Assembly (NCBI GenBank): GCA_039881145.1
Contig: JAYKKI010000138.1
Span: 3,092,001-3,156,000 of the forward strand
DNA length: 64,000 bases
DNA from: Druceiella hillmani
Taxonomy: Eukaryota; Arthropoda; Insecta; Lepidoptera; Hepialidae
Direction: 5' to 3'
Positions 1 to 12,574 of the stretch are shown here, one piece after another (position 1 is the first letter of the stretch; each line of letters opens with the position of its first letter). A program made the position numbers and the translations under genes. A model generated the notes under the pieces. That model saw nothing but the letters and a program-made list of their open reading frames with translations. It was not told where the DNA came from and did no database searches.

Positions 1-3000
1 TGATATATGGCAATTTTTTAGGAAATAACTACGGAAAAGAAATAATAGGGAATCTCGTGTTTCATAAAAATATATTTATATTTACTTTTGCCTAGCATCG
101 ATGAGTCCTTTGGCTCAAAACCTTGGGAAATATAACTTATTCATCATAATTTCTCAGACCGCGTTACCTTGAGAAATTATTCGCAATGCGACCCTTAATA
201 ATACTGTTAAAAAATTAACCACTCAAAAAATAGTTTAACCATTGCTCATAACTAAAATAAATTTAAATTAAAATCACGAAGTCAAAGCAAAGATAATGTA
301 TTACAAAAAGGCTAGTACCAAGACCGGCAACTAGATATGTAGAGATCTACCAAGACTCATTTTGAAAATATAATACTACGGTTCCAAAATGAACTAAAAA
401 ATTCAAGCCAAAGATAATATAATATAAAATGACCAATACCGAAACTGCCTCATTGGTATGGAAAAACTGTTTAACACATATACATTTTTTCTTAATAATT
501 TTTTTTTAATTTACTCTTACGTGCCATATTTTTATACCAAATTTCATTTAATTTCATATTGTTTTTTAATTTCAAGTGTGCTTTATATTTCCGTACTTCT
601 GAATAATCACGAAAGAAAGTTTTAAAATATTTTATTAACTTTATCACAAAGCGTACAACGTTTTCAACTTTTTATGTCAAACGATTTCATAATAAGCAGC
701 ACGTTATACAAATATAGAAAACAAAATACTAATTCTACAGGGGTCTCATTGTGTTTTAATTAGGTGATGATGCTGAAAGTAACAGGCGTTTAGTTTATTT
801 ACAAAATGTAAAAATTGGCTATTATATAAAAAAACAAAATATTAATTCGCCTTGTTTAGTAATTAGTTCAATAGTTTTGTTAACTTTTTAATTTTTTAAT
901 CCCACAAAAATATTATTTGTTAGGTTTACGTCAAAAGTGGGAAAGCGTAATGTTCCCATTCCTATGATACGACGAAAATATAAAATTAACAAATTGTGTA
1001 AAAAATCAAGATACTGAAGAAGAAACAAGCCACTAATAGTCTTTTTAATATCTTATTTCTTTTCTGAAAAAGCGTGAACGCTTATTTAACGAACTAATCC
1101 AGTGAGTTAAATAAGAAATAAAGAAGAGTAAAAAAAATTATGTTTGCGAAATGCCGATGGAAAACTGTAAAATGTAGTTATTTTGATTGATTTTCGTTTT
1201 TTTTAACACTTCGCTCTGACGAAACCCTCAAATTATATAAAATGTGCGCTTCAAGCCGTTTACCCTTCTATCATGTCAACTTATTTGTCTTCATCGTAGT
1301 ATACATATAATATTTTTAAAAAATATATATAAATAATATGAAATATCATCAAAATATTTGGGGAGGTTAGCCCCCGAACTATCCCAAGTGAGATTTATCG
1401 TTTGGTTTGCGAGCTGAAATAAAGCTATTAATCTTCCTTAACTTTTAAAACCGATTTAACGGGCTTTTATTAATCACACCTTTGCATTATTTAGTTTCAA
1501 TATTGACCCAAAATTTAAAGGTGATGCCTGAGTAAGTCGTGGCTTACAATCAAGGAAAAAAAATTATAATTTTTTAAAACACCCATAAAAAAGGTTTGAA
1601 AAGTGACGTATTGTTGAAGTGTTGAAAAAAAATAAAGTATTTTCTATATTTATGCACCGTGTTTCGAAATATGGTCAGGTTTACGAAAGTTATTTACGTT
1701 AAATATCCTAAAGTTCTCACGTTGTTTAATCGAGTATTTACTGCACAGTCATCAACTACAGCTTCTATAAAATTTATTACAAAAATAGCCTGTGCCATAG
1801 GTCAACATATAGAATACCTATGCAATTTCCCAAAGATATCTTATCCAATAACACATATACGATACAGGCCAAATTTTAAATCACGCTATTGTTTGTCAAA
1901 TACAATATTGTTTTGATAATATTTTCCATATTACATTTTTTTTCTTTTCTATTGTTGTCAATGTTTGATCTTTTCTCCTTGGCACTGAAATCATACTCTA
2001 TAAATAATGTGAAGAAAAACGGGCATAAAAATTAATTTTATAAATATTTTGGTATTTTGTTTCAAAATATACACTCATTAGTCGCTTAGAAATTAATTTA
2101 AATTATAAACATATATTCGAACACAAGTGATCAAAATCAAAATGTATAAATATTTTATACAACATCATAGTGGTAGCAATTGCGTATTTTCTAATTCTGT
2201 AAAGACTGAAGTCACTTTAATTTCAATTTTAGTTTAAACCATGCTAACAGTAACTTCAACTCTATTATTGTTAGTATACAGATATTAAAATACAATATAA
2301 TTTTATAGTACATAATAAATAATAATATACTTTCCTTTGAAAACATTTTCCTTTTCTCATAGTCCCTTTTTTTATTAAAGTGAGCCCTACTGTAAATATC
2401 TGCGGAAATAGATTATTATAAATTATAAATGGAAATAAAAATGTATTCTTTGGAAAATATTTGAGAGTTTGTAACTATTGAAAACAATAAAAAAATCCTC
2501 CATACGTGTTTCTCCTATGCAAGTGAGTCTTTGTTTTTTTATGTTACAATAAAAAAGGACATATATTTTTGCTCTGTTCCTGGTTATTTCTTAACGGATA
2601 AAAAGTAACAAGCTAACATCTTTAGTTAAAATATACTACCTCATTTTTCTTTCCAACTATATTCTGTTAACCAAAAAATCGGCTCCAGTAATCAGTGTTC
2701 TATGCCATAAATGAAAATAATTGGATGTGCATGTATAGTGCTAGTAATTATTGTTCAATTGTCAACATTCGATGAAAATCAGATGTATCTCTATTATTTT
2801 TGTAGATACAGACTTACTCCACATTTTGCAAAATTGCAGAATGACCTAACATATATAGAAGCCAAGTGTAACCGCCCCTTTAAGAAGAACACGAGGGACG
2901 GAAATATTTATATCACCAAAAATGTTGAGAAATTAATTTAAGCATAACGCTGTCATCAATTTTGTTAATTTGTTTGGAACGTCAGATTATAAGGAGTTCG

Positions 3001-3290
3001 CACTAGGCACCTCTGGCTTTGCGAGGCGTGATCGGACTTCCGAAATTAAATTATAAATGAAATTACACGCGGCGTTAAATTCGTAATCGATTTGATTAAT
3101 GGTTAAAGTTATATCTATTGATTTAAATCTGTTTGCATGTAGATATTTTAATTAAAGTGATTATACCCAGCTTATAAAACATTTAACTATAATTTATATC
3201 CACAGAATTACCACTGTCTCTTCAACGTGCGTTCGACTTACTGCAAACGCGATTCATAATTATTTATATGGGTTCCATGAGGGCAGCTAA
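1..3290. other. A+T-rich stretch without a supported gene
   Basis: No coding region, RNA gene or transposon end is visible. Chance ORFs of 76 to 91 codons have no recognisable motif and no codon pattern that differs from the background. The only internal structure is a diverged pair of segments at about 282-335 and 402-455, offset by roughly 120 bp, sharing 'aaagataat' and 'agtaccaagacc'/'aataccgaaactg'. A small, less A+T-rich patch at 2990-3050 could not be assigned. Confidence 0.6.
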
Positions 3291-3299
3291 GAGGGAAAG

Positions 3300-4800
3300 T
3301 TAGATAAGCGAGGAGCAGAAAAAGTAATCATCTGTTTCGATCTCAATCGTTCCATATATAGACGTAAATACTCGCTGTAAAAATCCTTTTGGCCTCTCTT
3401 TTAAGTAACGCCATGTCTTTTTTAGGAGAGCTCTTTGAAAATTAGCTTTTATATCAAGTTGTTCGGTGGTGCTGGCACCGACTTCAGAAATCAATAACTT
3501 GGTTATTTATTGCGAATAAATAGGTAGCTATTTTTAGGTAATTATTTTGTACTTTTTAGTACATATTTTTTGAAGTCGGTTCTTAAAGATAATTTATTTT
3601 AGAATTTTTAGTGATTAATAATATTAACCATCTCCCCATAATTAACGGTCAATGATTTTCTTTCCCACAATATAATATAATTATAATTGTCACGGGGAAA
3701 ACTAGTGTATAGATAATTTCCTGTCTGTCTAAACTTTGTTATCAACAATACACAGGAACTAAGTGATAGTAGTATCCGCCAGTGGTTAGCGGTGAACCGT
3801 TGAGGAGTTTTGTTCTTCATGTCTGAAGTTCGATTTCAAATTTTGCAAAGTAACAACTGTTACTTAAAGAGATCCGTTCTCAGTATCCCAAATTCAATAT
3901 CAGATTTGGCAAAGTGATAATTAAAGTAACAACTAACCAGTAGCAAATACACGGTGTCCGAGAATAAGTGTCAGATTAAGAAATACGCTATTCATTGGAT
4001 ATAAAACAGTCAATTGTCGTTGAAATAAAACGTAAAAGACGCAATTTTTCCAGTTGAGTGCAAAAAAATATTACACATAACTCTTTTTAACATACCCAGT
4101 GCTTGCTTGGAGCGCTGATCTTACCCGGACAGCTAGATGTCTTCATGGTTTTTTGCTAGTTATTCTCCTAAAGGGCGCTGAATAATGTGCGCAAGTATCG
4201 TGTGTATGAAAAAGATTACAAATAATTGTAAATATTACCAAACCCTGACCTGGTCGATGATGTATTTGTTTTGCGAAATAAAAACTACCAGTAGCAAATA
4301 TATTGAATCACGGTCGATTTACTACCATCCGGTAAAGAGTTCGATTATTCGTCTCCAGAACACATCATTAAACTTTGACATGATCAATGATGTAGTTGTT
4401 TTGCAAAGTAACTATTATTAGTAGCAAATATTTTTAATCATGGTTGATTTACTAACATCCCGTAAGGAGTTTCATTGATCATCTCCAGAACTTATCATCA
4501 GACCCTGACCTGGTAAGTGATGTAATTATTTTGTAAAGTAATAACTACCCGTAGCAAATACTTTAAATCATGGTTGATTTCACTGCCTTTCATTAAGAAG
4601 TTCCATCGTTCATTTCCGGATCTCATTATCATATCACTATTATATTTTTATGGGACCAACCCTAAAGTACCGTTTTTAAAATAAAGAGGAATCATCAAAA
4701 TCAGTCCACGCGGTAAAGAATTATCGCTCAACAAAAATAAAAAATTATATTCCGACGAATAGAGAATCTCCTCCTTTTTTTGAAGTCGGTTAAAAATAAG
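3300..4800. mobile_element. Composite repeat with 'tgaagtcggt' motifs
   Basis: The ten-base motif 'tgaagtcggt', preceded by a run of T, occurs at 3571-3580 and 4781-4790. Its reverse complement occurs at 3477-3486, so the first two form an inverted pair. From memory, T-run plus gaagtcggttaaaa is a very common dispersed sequence in Lepidoptera, often with short tandem repeats, which suggests a non-autonomous transposable element. The element class (Helitron-like, SINE or other) cannot be decided here. No transposase or reverse transcriptase is visible, and ORFs in this interval are shadows. Confidence 0.55.
4241..4630. repeat. Three-copy 130-bp tandem repeat
   Basis: Units begin at 4241 ('aaccctgacc'), 4371 ('aactttgaca') and 4501 ('gaccctgacc'), exactly 130 bp apart. 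Each unit carries a 'gatgta.ttgttttg' segment, then 'gtagcaaata', then 'tcatggttgattt', then 'catctccagaac' or a close variant. Degenerate pieces also occur upstream at about 3840-3870 and 3905-3955 ('gcaaagt', 'ccagtagcaaatac'), so the array was once longer or the element has several internal copies. Confidence 0.75.
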
Positions 4801-7060
4801 TCGTGTCGAGTTCGTCTAATAAACATGACAATTGTTAACATAGATAAGATATATCTGAAAAACAATATTTACAACACAAAGTGTCAAGCATATATTCCCA
4901 TGATGCTAAAATCAGCTTGTGTCGCGCTATTTATTTACTGTGTGAATTTATTTACCATTCAGCAACTTGTTCTCTGTTATTATATTTGCCCATGGAGTTT
5001 AATTGTTATAATGTGGCGTAATTTACACAATAAAAATGTAATTTTTGACACTATTCATCGATTATAAATAACCCACAAAAATTTAGGGGGTAATTAACTT
5101 TAGGATCATTCACACTAATTTTGATGAAGTGGAGTCTTGAAAAACACGAAACTGTACACAATTATTATTCTGATATTAACTTTTAAGAATGAAAGTTTCA
5201 TCTACTAATTAGTGATAAGTATATTAAAAATAAAAATATTATTTTTAATATTTATTTCATAAAGAAACAATTGAGGAATAATCGATACCACTAGTACTCA
5301 TTTCCATTTAATTTTTTTCTTATTTTTCAGTTAATTTTTGAGAATACCCTTTTTTGCGACAAATTAAAAGTATCGTTGCTTTTACAAAACGTTTTCCTGA
5401 CGAGAAATTTACGAGGGAGTTATTTGTTATCTCTTAACTTTATTCCTTAGTGAATCGAAAAATACTTTTCTAGATTTAAAATCTACCAGTTTTTGCTTCT
5501 AAACAACTCTCTCCTAGTAGTCTACTTACTCAACTAACTTTTCCTCCGTAAGACCTCTTGTTGGATTAATAAACAAGAGCTCTCTAAAATGAACTTCTTA
5601 AAGAAGATAAGACAGCTTTAGTGAAAATTCGGGGAAAGACTAATTTTTTGGTCCATTTATCTTTTCCGAATCAGACGAAAGACCATGTGGCTGTTAGTGT
5701 TGTCAGGGTTTGAAGTTTATACAAGTTTAAAGAACTTTTATAAGTTTATTATAGAAATTGGTTAAAGCTCGTACACAAATTATTTTACTATGTTTTATTT
5801 CATTATATTTTGCATTTCACCGATATAATTTAGACGTCTGCAATGAAAAAAAATTTTCGAGTGACTTTTGAAAACGGTACGCCAACAAAAAATATATAAT
5901 AGATCAAATTCGGCACAATGCCAAAAATTCCAAACTAGATACTCATTTATCCTAGCCTGAAGATATATCGTTGTATATGACGAGTGTCAATGAAATAAAA
6001 TAAATGCGTAACATTTTTATGTAAATATTTGTAAATTTATTTATTACTTAGAGTGTTCTCGTGGTAGCGTCTGCGTGTAGAGCGGTTATTTAAATTCTGT
6101 TCTTTTTCAGAAATAAAAGCAGAAACAAGGCAATACGATAGATGACGCTATTTTTTTATTATTAACCATTTTTTTCTTGATATATTTTATAAAAACGACT
6201 ACTACTCAGTTTATTTTAACGACATTGTATTATTTCATATAACACAACTCGATCAGAATAATTTATCTACTAACTAAAGGAAAATTGCATACGGATTGGA
6301 TAAGCAATTCTCCAGTTTTAAACCAGTTTAAATTATGTTCACTTTAATCTTCATATTATACATTTATCATGTTCGTTAATAACAAGATGGAAAACTAAAA
6401 CCCGACTACGGAAAAATATCTGAAAACACGAAATACATATATACACATTCTGCAAAATTCGTAATGTTATTTACCCCAGGTTACTCTCCGGATCATAAAG
6501 AATCTAAGGACATCTCATTTATTGAGCGCACTTCAGTACTTTAGTCTAAACGAGGGAATAAATTTATTCACATACATACATACCTAGCCTGTGAACACTT
6601 CTTCTCCCGTAGTCGGGTAGTCGTAGACGTGCCACATCTATAAATTTGTGTGCGACATACCTACTGAGCTGCAAGTATTTATTGGCGAATATTTATTATT
6701 ACAATCATTTTTAAATCTAATTGTTCCTTTGATTCATAAATTCATTAATATTTCATATTTCTTTCTTTTCTACCCTACAATAAATATCCACGTTTTTGTA
6801 TGTTTTGATGATGAAATAGGTCAGGGATCAGTCAACAATTTTTGCAAAATATTTTTTTTCGTATACAGTTTTCAATATTACGGGAGCCCCTTTGATTTGG
6901 AGGTAGTGTCCTGTTGTTCATGATTTTCGAGAAAATACATCAAAAAATATTTATAAATATTTTTTGTGACCCTCATCATACATGAAAATTATCAAGTAAA
7001 TATAAATCTACGAACGGACAATTAAACATGACGAAGTCATATTCAACTAAAGAACTTGTC
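4800..7060. other. A+T-rich stretch without a supported gene
   Basis: I see no gene. There is a 13-bp inverted repeat with a 5-base loop at 5221-5251, made of A/T runs and therefore weak evidence of anything. The ORFs at 4780-5067 (95 codons) and 6648-6923 (91 codons) show no family motif. The latter is rich in Phe, Ile and Tyr, as expected from translated A+T-rich DNA. Confidence 0.55.
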
Positions 7061-7063
7061 AAT

Positions 7064-7700
7064 TCCGAGTAGAACTCGCACTATAAAGGGTACGCACACT
7101 TCAGCTCTGGAAAAAACAATTGAAAATGCAAGTATTTTTATTAAACTATTTACAAATATAAAATTTTCATAATGTAAATGTATTACCTAGTACATCTTTC
7201 GAAAGCCTAAACCTATGGTGCATGTCGCAAGTACTATGAGACCCGTAATTATAATCAATGTAGCTTTTCTTTAATTTTTTAGTCAGATTGTATTAACTCT
7301 CAATTTCGTTATTTTTGTTTCAGCAGTTTCTGAAATCAAAGTAGGTGTGTCCGTTTTGCGTATTTTGGTGCATATTTTTGGATCTCTTAAAATTGAAACT
7401 AAATATTTTTTAGGCGAGTTTCTTATGAAAAACTATTTCGTATAATAAATTAGACAATGTGCAAAACCAAAGAATTATATTTTGTGTGTATTTAATTTAC
7501 CCTCTTTAAATGATTATATAAATATATGAAACTATTGCTTAGTTTACGGATTAGTGTGATCTACCTACAACTAAAATAAATTTGATTTTCCTTCATCAAA
7601 CAGTTTTTGAGAAAATCAGCTGGGACGGACAGATGAACAGAAATATTTGTCATCTTATAATAATTCCGTTTTCATTTTTCGAGTGCGGCATCTTAAAAAG
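7064..7700 (+). mobile_element. Decayed interspersed repeat, full-length-like copy
   Basis: The left part reads 'gtagaactcgcactataaag'. The right end has 'gggacggacagatgaacag', then 'attccgttttcatttttcga' and a final 'tcttaaaaag'. This order (an 'actacgagggttccg'-like start, a 'gacggacagacgga' run, and a last 'gttccg...ggtacggaaccctaaaaa') is the layout of a very abundant lepidopteran repeat that I remember as probably non-LTR-derived. The copy is heavily mutated and has no ORF. Related copies are at 23408, 41832, 42581 and probably 50335. Confidence 0.5.
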
Positions 7701-7797
7701 TAATTAATTATGGCTTCAGTATTGAACTTCTGCAAACATCACCTACTCTTCTATATTGTCAGCAAGACATCGTGAGATATTAAGGAGTGCTAAGCAT

Positions 7798-7842
7798 AAT
7801 ATTAGATATTATTATGTGACCTACATAATAATACCTAATATT
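7798..7842. repeat. 20-bp inverted repeat, 5-base loop
   Basis: Arms at 7798-7817 and 7823-7842 pair over 20 bp with one mismatch and a loop 'gacct'. The arms are A+T-rich but of mixed sequence, so this is unlikely to be chance. No flanking duplication is evident. Confidence 0.6.
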
Positions 7843-8072
7843 TTGCAAAAGAATCACTAAATGTTACACGGTATCAAATTTTGATACTATATTACATCGT
7901 ATCTGTGCTGAATACAATAACAAGGCATAATTAATTTGCTTACAGAATCTCAAATTGTCGGCTAACCAAGATTAGAATTTGTACCAATTTCTATTCAGTA
8001 TCGCAAGTTCCTAGGTCATTAATGCCAGCGTATATTTCAGATTAATATTACGATAATATCAGGTTCAATAAT

Positions 8073-8088
8073 ATTATAAAGGAAATAT
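8073..8088 (+). repeat. Left target-site duplication (16 bp)
   Basis: The sequence 'attataaaggaaatat' here is repeated exactly at 8349-8364, immediately outside the palindromic element. A 16-bp exact repeat at both edges is best read as a target-site duplication. Confidence 0.75.
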
Positions 8089-8348
8089 TGAATATATTTG
8101 GCGTTAATTTTGTAGAAATTCATTACTCACAATTATATGAAACTACGTGATGTAGTATTATTTCTACTTTCTTTAATTTCTTTACCACGACCTAGGTTTC
8201 GTTGTATTACAACATCTTGAGGTGGTCTATTAGCAAAGATCTTTGCTAATAGCCCACCTGAAAATGTAATACAACGAAATTTAGATCGTGGTAAAGAAAT
8301 TAAAGAAAGTAGAAATAATACTACATTACTTAGTTCGTTTAATCGTGA
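8089..8348. mobile_element. Palindromic ~260-bp element, copy 1
   Basis: A unique left segment of about 38 bp (8089-8126) is followed by a foldback: left arm 8127-8239, right arm 8240-8348, centre at 8239/8240. The innermost 26 bp (8227-8252) are a perfect palindrome. A further 41-bp stretch (from 'atgtagtatt' to 'ttaccacga') pairs perfectly with the right arm; the outer ends have drifted. It is flanked by a 16-bp exact target duplication. The same left segment and right arm recur at 45206-45489, so this is a family and not a one-off rearrangement. There is no coding content; overlapping ORFs on both strands are shadows of the palindrome. Long, variable target duplications suggest target-primed reverse transcription, although no A-rich tail is seen. 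Confidence 0.75.
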
Positions 8349-8364
8349 ATTATAAAGGAAATAT
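8349..8364 (+). repeat. Right target-site duplication (16 bp)
   Basis: Exact copy of 8073-8088, directly following the end of the palindromic element. Confidence 0.75.
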
Positions 8365-10084
8365 AAGAAGTTTTGTGTATAGTCGCAGATTGATTGAATA
8401 TATATTTGTGCCAACCATATTTTTAGTATCAAATTGGTTTGTATTCAAAATTTTTTTCAAATGGTATGACGTATAGATTAATGTAACTCAAAAGGGCAAA
8501 TCGTAATTTATTAAACTGTTAATATTAATTTTCAGCATGTAAATGCTTTCAGTATCTTTTAGAGGAATACAATTATTGTGAATCAATCAAAAATTAAAAT
8601 CTGGATGATATTTAGATACATTCCTATATACTTTCTGTAAACATTAAGGAAACGTCTAGTATCCTTGTTCCATATTTTTAAAATGATTTACCTCCATCCT
8701 TTCTTCTTTTTTTTCCATCGATAAAGATAATTTATAATATGCTATAATTATTTTAGTTTATATTTCTATATTATCACAATTTCACTATTTAAGTTGAAAT
8801 TGCGAGTAAATATTAGTAGAGTAACATCTGAACCAAAAGTGTGAAAATTAAGTTTCAGTTTAAAAAAAGCGAAAAGAACAATACAAACTCCACTGGACTT
8901 GAAATTGGTCACATTAATTTAAAATAAAGATTATTCGTAGAAAACATTTTACTCTGTTTGAAACTTAAACCAGACTATTCAGGCCTTAACACCATGTTAC
9001 TGTTAATAAGTCAAGACACGAATAGAACCGGTAGAAGTTGAACGCAACCTTACTTAATAAGTAAATAATGCATTTATTAAAAGGCGAATTCAAAATTAAA
9101 ATACCACCGTTACGAGTGATCTGATGTTACAAAGATTACATTCGTTTTACGAAATGCGGCAGTTAAGATCTCAAGTCAATGGCGGGTCAAAACTAGTCGC
9201 TATGTAAATACCCATGTCGCATATTACGGAACTTATGAATTTTAACTGTATCATAACTATATGTCAGCGCGGTTATTTACGAGATAAAAAGCGATTAAGT
9301 ATGAAGCGCGGATTACGTAAGAATAAAAATATTAGAAAAATGCCCGAGTATGCTTCGCATGGCATGAAAGTTGGTTTTCTTGATAAATATTTTGTCATAA
9401 ATATCGTAACGAAAAACCTGTCGTCTCTTAACCGACGTCACTCTATTAGCAAAAGTATTCTGTTTACTTTCCTACAATTTATTATTGATATTAATTAAAA
9501 ACTAAACATTGTTTAAATGTGGCGTAATCTTAATTAAAAGAATAATTGTATTAAAAAAATTGCGAAAATATATGTACACGACATATACCGATAATAAAAA
9601 CTAAGTTTTAAAAAAATGGAATAAAATGTTTGTTAACAAAATAATTTTTCATATTTTGCCTTATGAAAATCATTTTGATTTAGTAGCAATGAAATTATCG
9701 GTGCTATTAATTATATCACTGATTTTGCAGAGTTGACTAAAAATTTTTTTCATTCCGGACCGAAATAAATTATACATAATTTTAAGAAATTAGGTAGGAT
9801 AAATACGCTTCATGTAGAAGAATTTTCCAGCCCAAGTGAAAGATTGTTCATTTTGTTGAAATTACAATACGTTTTTTATATATCAGTATAACTCATCACG
9901 TTCCGTGGCAGTTAAACTATTGCATCTTTTCAATTTTGTCCCATAAATATATTAAATTACTATTTGCGGAGTTCGGTATTGTTAGTTTTAAATTCATAAG
10001 AGAAGATGTCATTAATATACACCAGGTGAACAACAATACCTTTTTATTGGTGTTATTCGTGCTAGTAATCGATCTTGGTGATAG
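8365..10084. other. A+T-rich stretch without a supported gene
   Basis: Nothing I can name. A 94-codon ORF at 9214-9498 is basic and has no recognised motif. Its base composition resembles the surroundings, so I treat it as chance. Confidence 0.5.
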
Positions 10085-10396
10085 ATTGCTCCAAGATTTA
10101 AACGTGCTAATAAAGCAACTCGGTCAAAACAATATTCTACGTTTGGAACAAATGCGTACCACTACGTAACCAACGAACTGAATGTTAAGTGGTTTATTGA
10201 GGTGATCCCAGAATCCGAAGACCTAGATGTTGAGTGGTATATGGAGGTGATCCAAGAATCCACCATAAATCGTCAAAATATACTATTAAAATATACCAAC
10301 ATGACAACCGTTCAACTCCAGGGTAACAACAGTCAAGATCTCAGAAAGCTAAAGTGCATAATCACGATATTACTATCAAAAGCAAAGGGGTTTTAA
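10085..10396 (+). pseudogene. Possible coding remnant with 45-bp repeat (unidentified)
   Basis: The frame containing 10202 is open from just after a stop at 10082-10084 to the stop at 10394-10396, about 103 codons, with no ATG near its start. Composition is more balanced than in the neighbours. It contains a 45-bp tandem pair (10182-10226, 10227-10271) that keeps the frame, giving two versions of a 'VxWxxEVIxES' motif. I do not recognise the protein. It could be a decayed exon or transposon fragment, or chance; a second long frame overlaps it upstream (9936-10169), which weakens the coding case. Confidence 0.2.
10182..10271 (+). repeat. 45-bp tandem duplication, in frame
   Basis: Two units start at 10182 ('atgttaagtggtttattgag') and 10227 ('atgttgagtggtatatggag'). 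The first 35 bases match at 31 positions. The period is divisible by three. Confidence 0.65.
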
Positions 10397-11325
10397 ATAA
10401 AATTAAAACCGAGTTAAACGATGACCTGAATTGACACATAGGATACATTGCTTTATTTCACGCCAACAAAGTCACGAGCGGACTAATCTATAATATAATT
10501 ATTAATTTATTATTTGCAAAAAAAATTCTGAACAACATACTCATGGTTTTTAAAAAGTATGATAGAAAATGGATTATTAAAATGTCATTTGATTCTGTCC
10601 AGACTTAAAATATTCCAGATTTGCATGTGACTAACTGCCACATAAACTTTATGGTGACTGTGTTTCATATAATTATTATTTTGATATTGAAAAGGGAAAA
10701 ACTATCTCAATTGCATTATTTATATCTAATGCATATTTTACTTTCACATTTTAAACAAAATAGATTTCATATTCACTCAAGGAACGGGGTTTAATCTTGA
10801 TTTCAAACCATTTTGGCACAAATTCATACTCTCCCTGGCATGCAACCTCAATAACGCTTAGCACAATTGAATTTCCGAATGAAAAATCAATTTGGAGAGG
10901 AAATTTAATATTGCAAGCAGTATGCGATATGCGGTATGTCTATGCGGGGAAATTTCATCGAACGTGAATTTCGCAAGTTCGTAAATAGGTAAACAGTATT
11001 CACAATGTACTCATGCGTACGAAAGAATGCGATTTTATATGATTATGAATATTTCAGTCTACGCCTATTATTTACGAACATGGCTGTTACTACAGCTTGC
11101 TGATAGGAGCGTTGAATGGAGATGATAGTTGTGGCGTCTCTGTAAAAAATTAAACATTTGTCAACGCCGTCCTTATTTATAATATATGCTGTCATTATTT
11201 TTTGTCACATCGACATCTGTCTGTGGTTATAAAACGGTTATAATGTCAAGCTCTAGCAAAAATTTTATGGAAATATTATAGAGTGAATTAATCCTATTTG
11301 GAGTATTTTCGAAGGAGAAATGGAG
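10397..11325. other. A+T-rich stretch without a supported gene
   Basis: No gene, repeat family or RNA gene is visible here. Confidence 0.5.

Positions 11326-11391
<66 letters not shown>
11326..11391. repeat. (TA)n microsatellite
   Basis: About 66 bp of TA dinucleotides with one TAC interruption near 11342. The minus-strand ORF across it is an Ile-Tyr run and not a gene. Confidence 0.95.
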
Positions 11392-11393
<2 letters not shown>

Positions 11394-11751
11394 GCCTTTT
11401 ATCATACGAAATAAAATAATTATATATTTTCCGTGAGACGTAGGTTTCCAAAAATTAATAGAATAACGGTATTTTGCGAGTATTTTAATTCAATAATAAT
11501 ATTATCTGCCCCTAAATGAGACTGCATGAGACTATCTTCGTCCGAATTTTGCTCATAATTTAAATAGCTTTAGTTTGGAATAAAAATAACAAAGAATCAA
11601 GAAATAAATCGTATAGTGATATATGAATATAATTTTATTTCAATTATGTGACCTAAATTTTTAAGTAATTCGGTTGGGAAATATTTTACTAAACGATATT
11701 GAAGAGCAATGCCGCAAATAGGATAACAATCGATTATGATGTCAAACGTAT

Positions 11752-11941
<190 letters not shown>

Positions 11942-12574
11942 GTAATCTAGCGAAATGTAATGAAACGTTATTCAAGAGTTAGTTTTATATTTTTAAAATA
12001 CCATTTTTGTTTTTATGCGAAAATAAGTTTTTCTCCCAAAACTTTCAATAACGTACTGTTAGGTACTGTAATAAAATTATTTTCTGCAAGTTTATACGAA
12101 TTCACAGAGACAGAAGATGCGATAATACACAGCAGGTATTTAAAGTGAATCAATTAGAAATAAAAATGTAATCATAATAACCCCAAAGGGTCGGTTCATA
12201 CATTTCGTATGAACAAATGCCAATAGTTAAATGAACGCTGAAAATGCACTAATGTAATAGAAATATATGCGTGCGTGCACTCATGTGAATTTCTCTGTGT
12301 TTATGTGATAGCGTATGCGTGTGTTTGTGTCTGTATGTAAAAATTACTGACTAACATAATTTAAGTTTTCAAACTTTAATAGATGATTTCATATTTAAAA
12401 AAAATAAAGCAATTTTTTTAACGTATCACGTCACGGACTGAGTGTGACGACAGAATTTTGTTCACTACTCGGAGAAGATTCACAAGTGTGCCTAAAAAAG
12501 TTTTAACTTCAAAATAATTATCTTTTTCTTTCAATTAATATTTTGATTAAAACTGATTTTTTCTTTCGTTTTAG
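11942..12574. other. Unassigned stretch before the exon-like segment
   Basis: It holds a GT-rich patch (about 12262-12340) and, near 12425-12500, a less A+T-rich segment ('tcacgtcacggactgagtgt'). No coding region is supported. The segment could be transcribed leader sequence if 12575-12645 is a real exon, but no TATA box or initiator stands out. Confidence 0.35.

Noticed and set aside
3770..3850. tRNA-like 'gtggttagcggtgaac' followed by 'gaagttcgatttc'
   Set aside because: The pieces resemble pol III A and B boxes, but the second part aligns with the 130-bp tandem unit ('agagttcgattattcgtctc'). It is better explained as a worn copy of that repeat.
8133..8476. Overlapping ORFs on opposite strands (99 and 62 codons)
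   Set aside because: Both are produced by the palindromic element, whose two arms read alike on the two strands.
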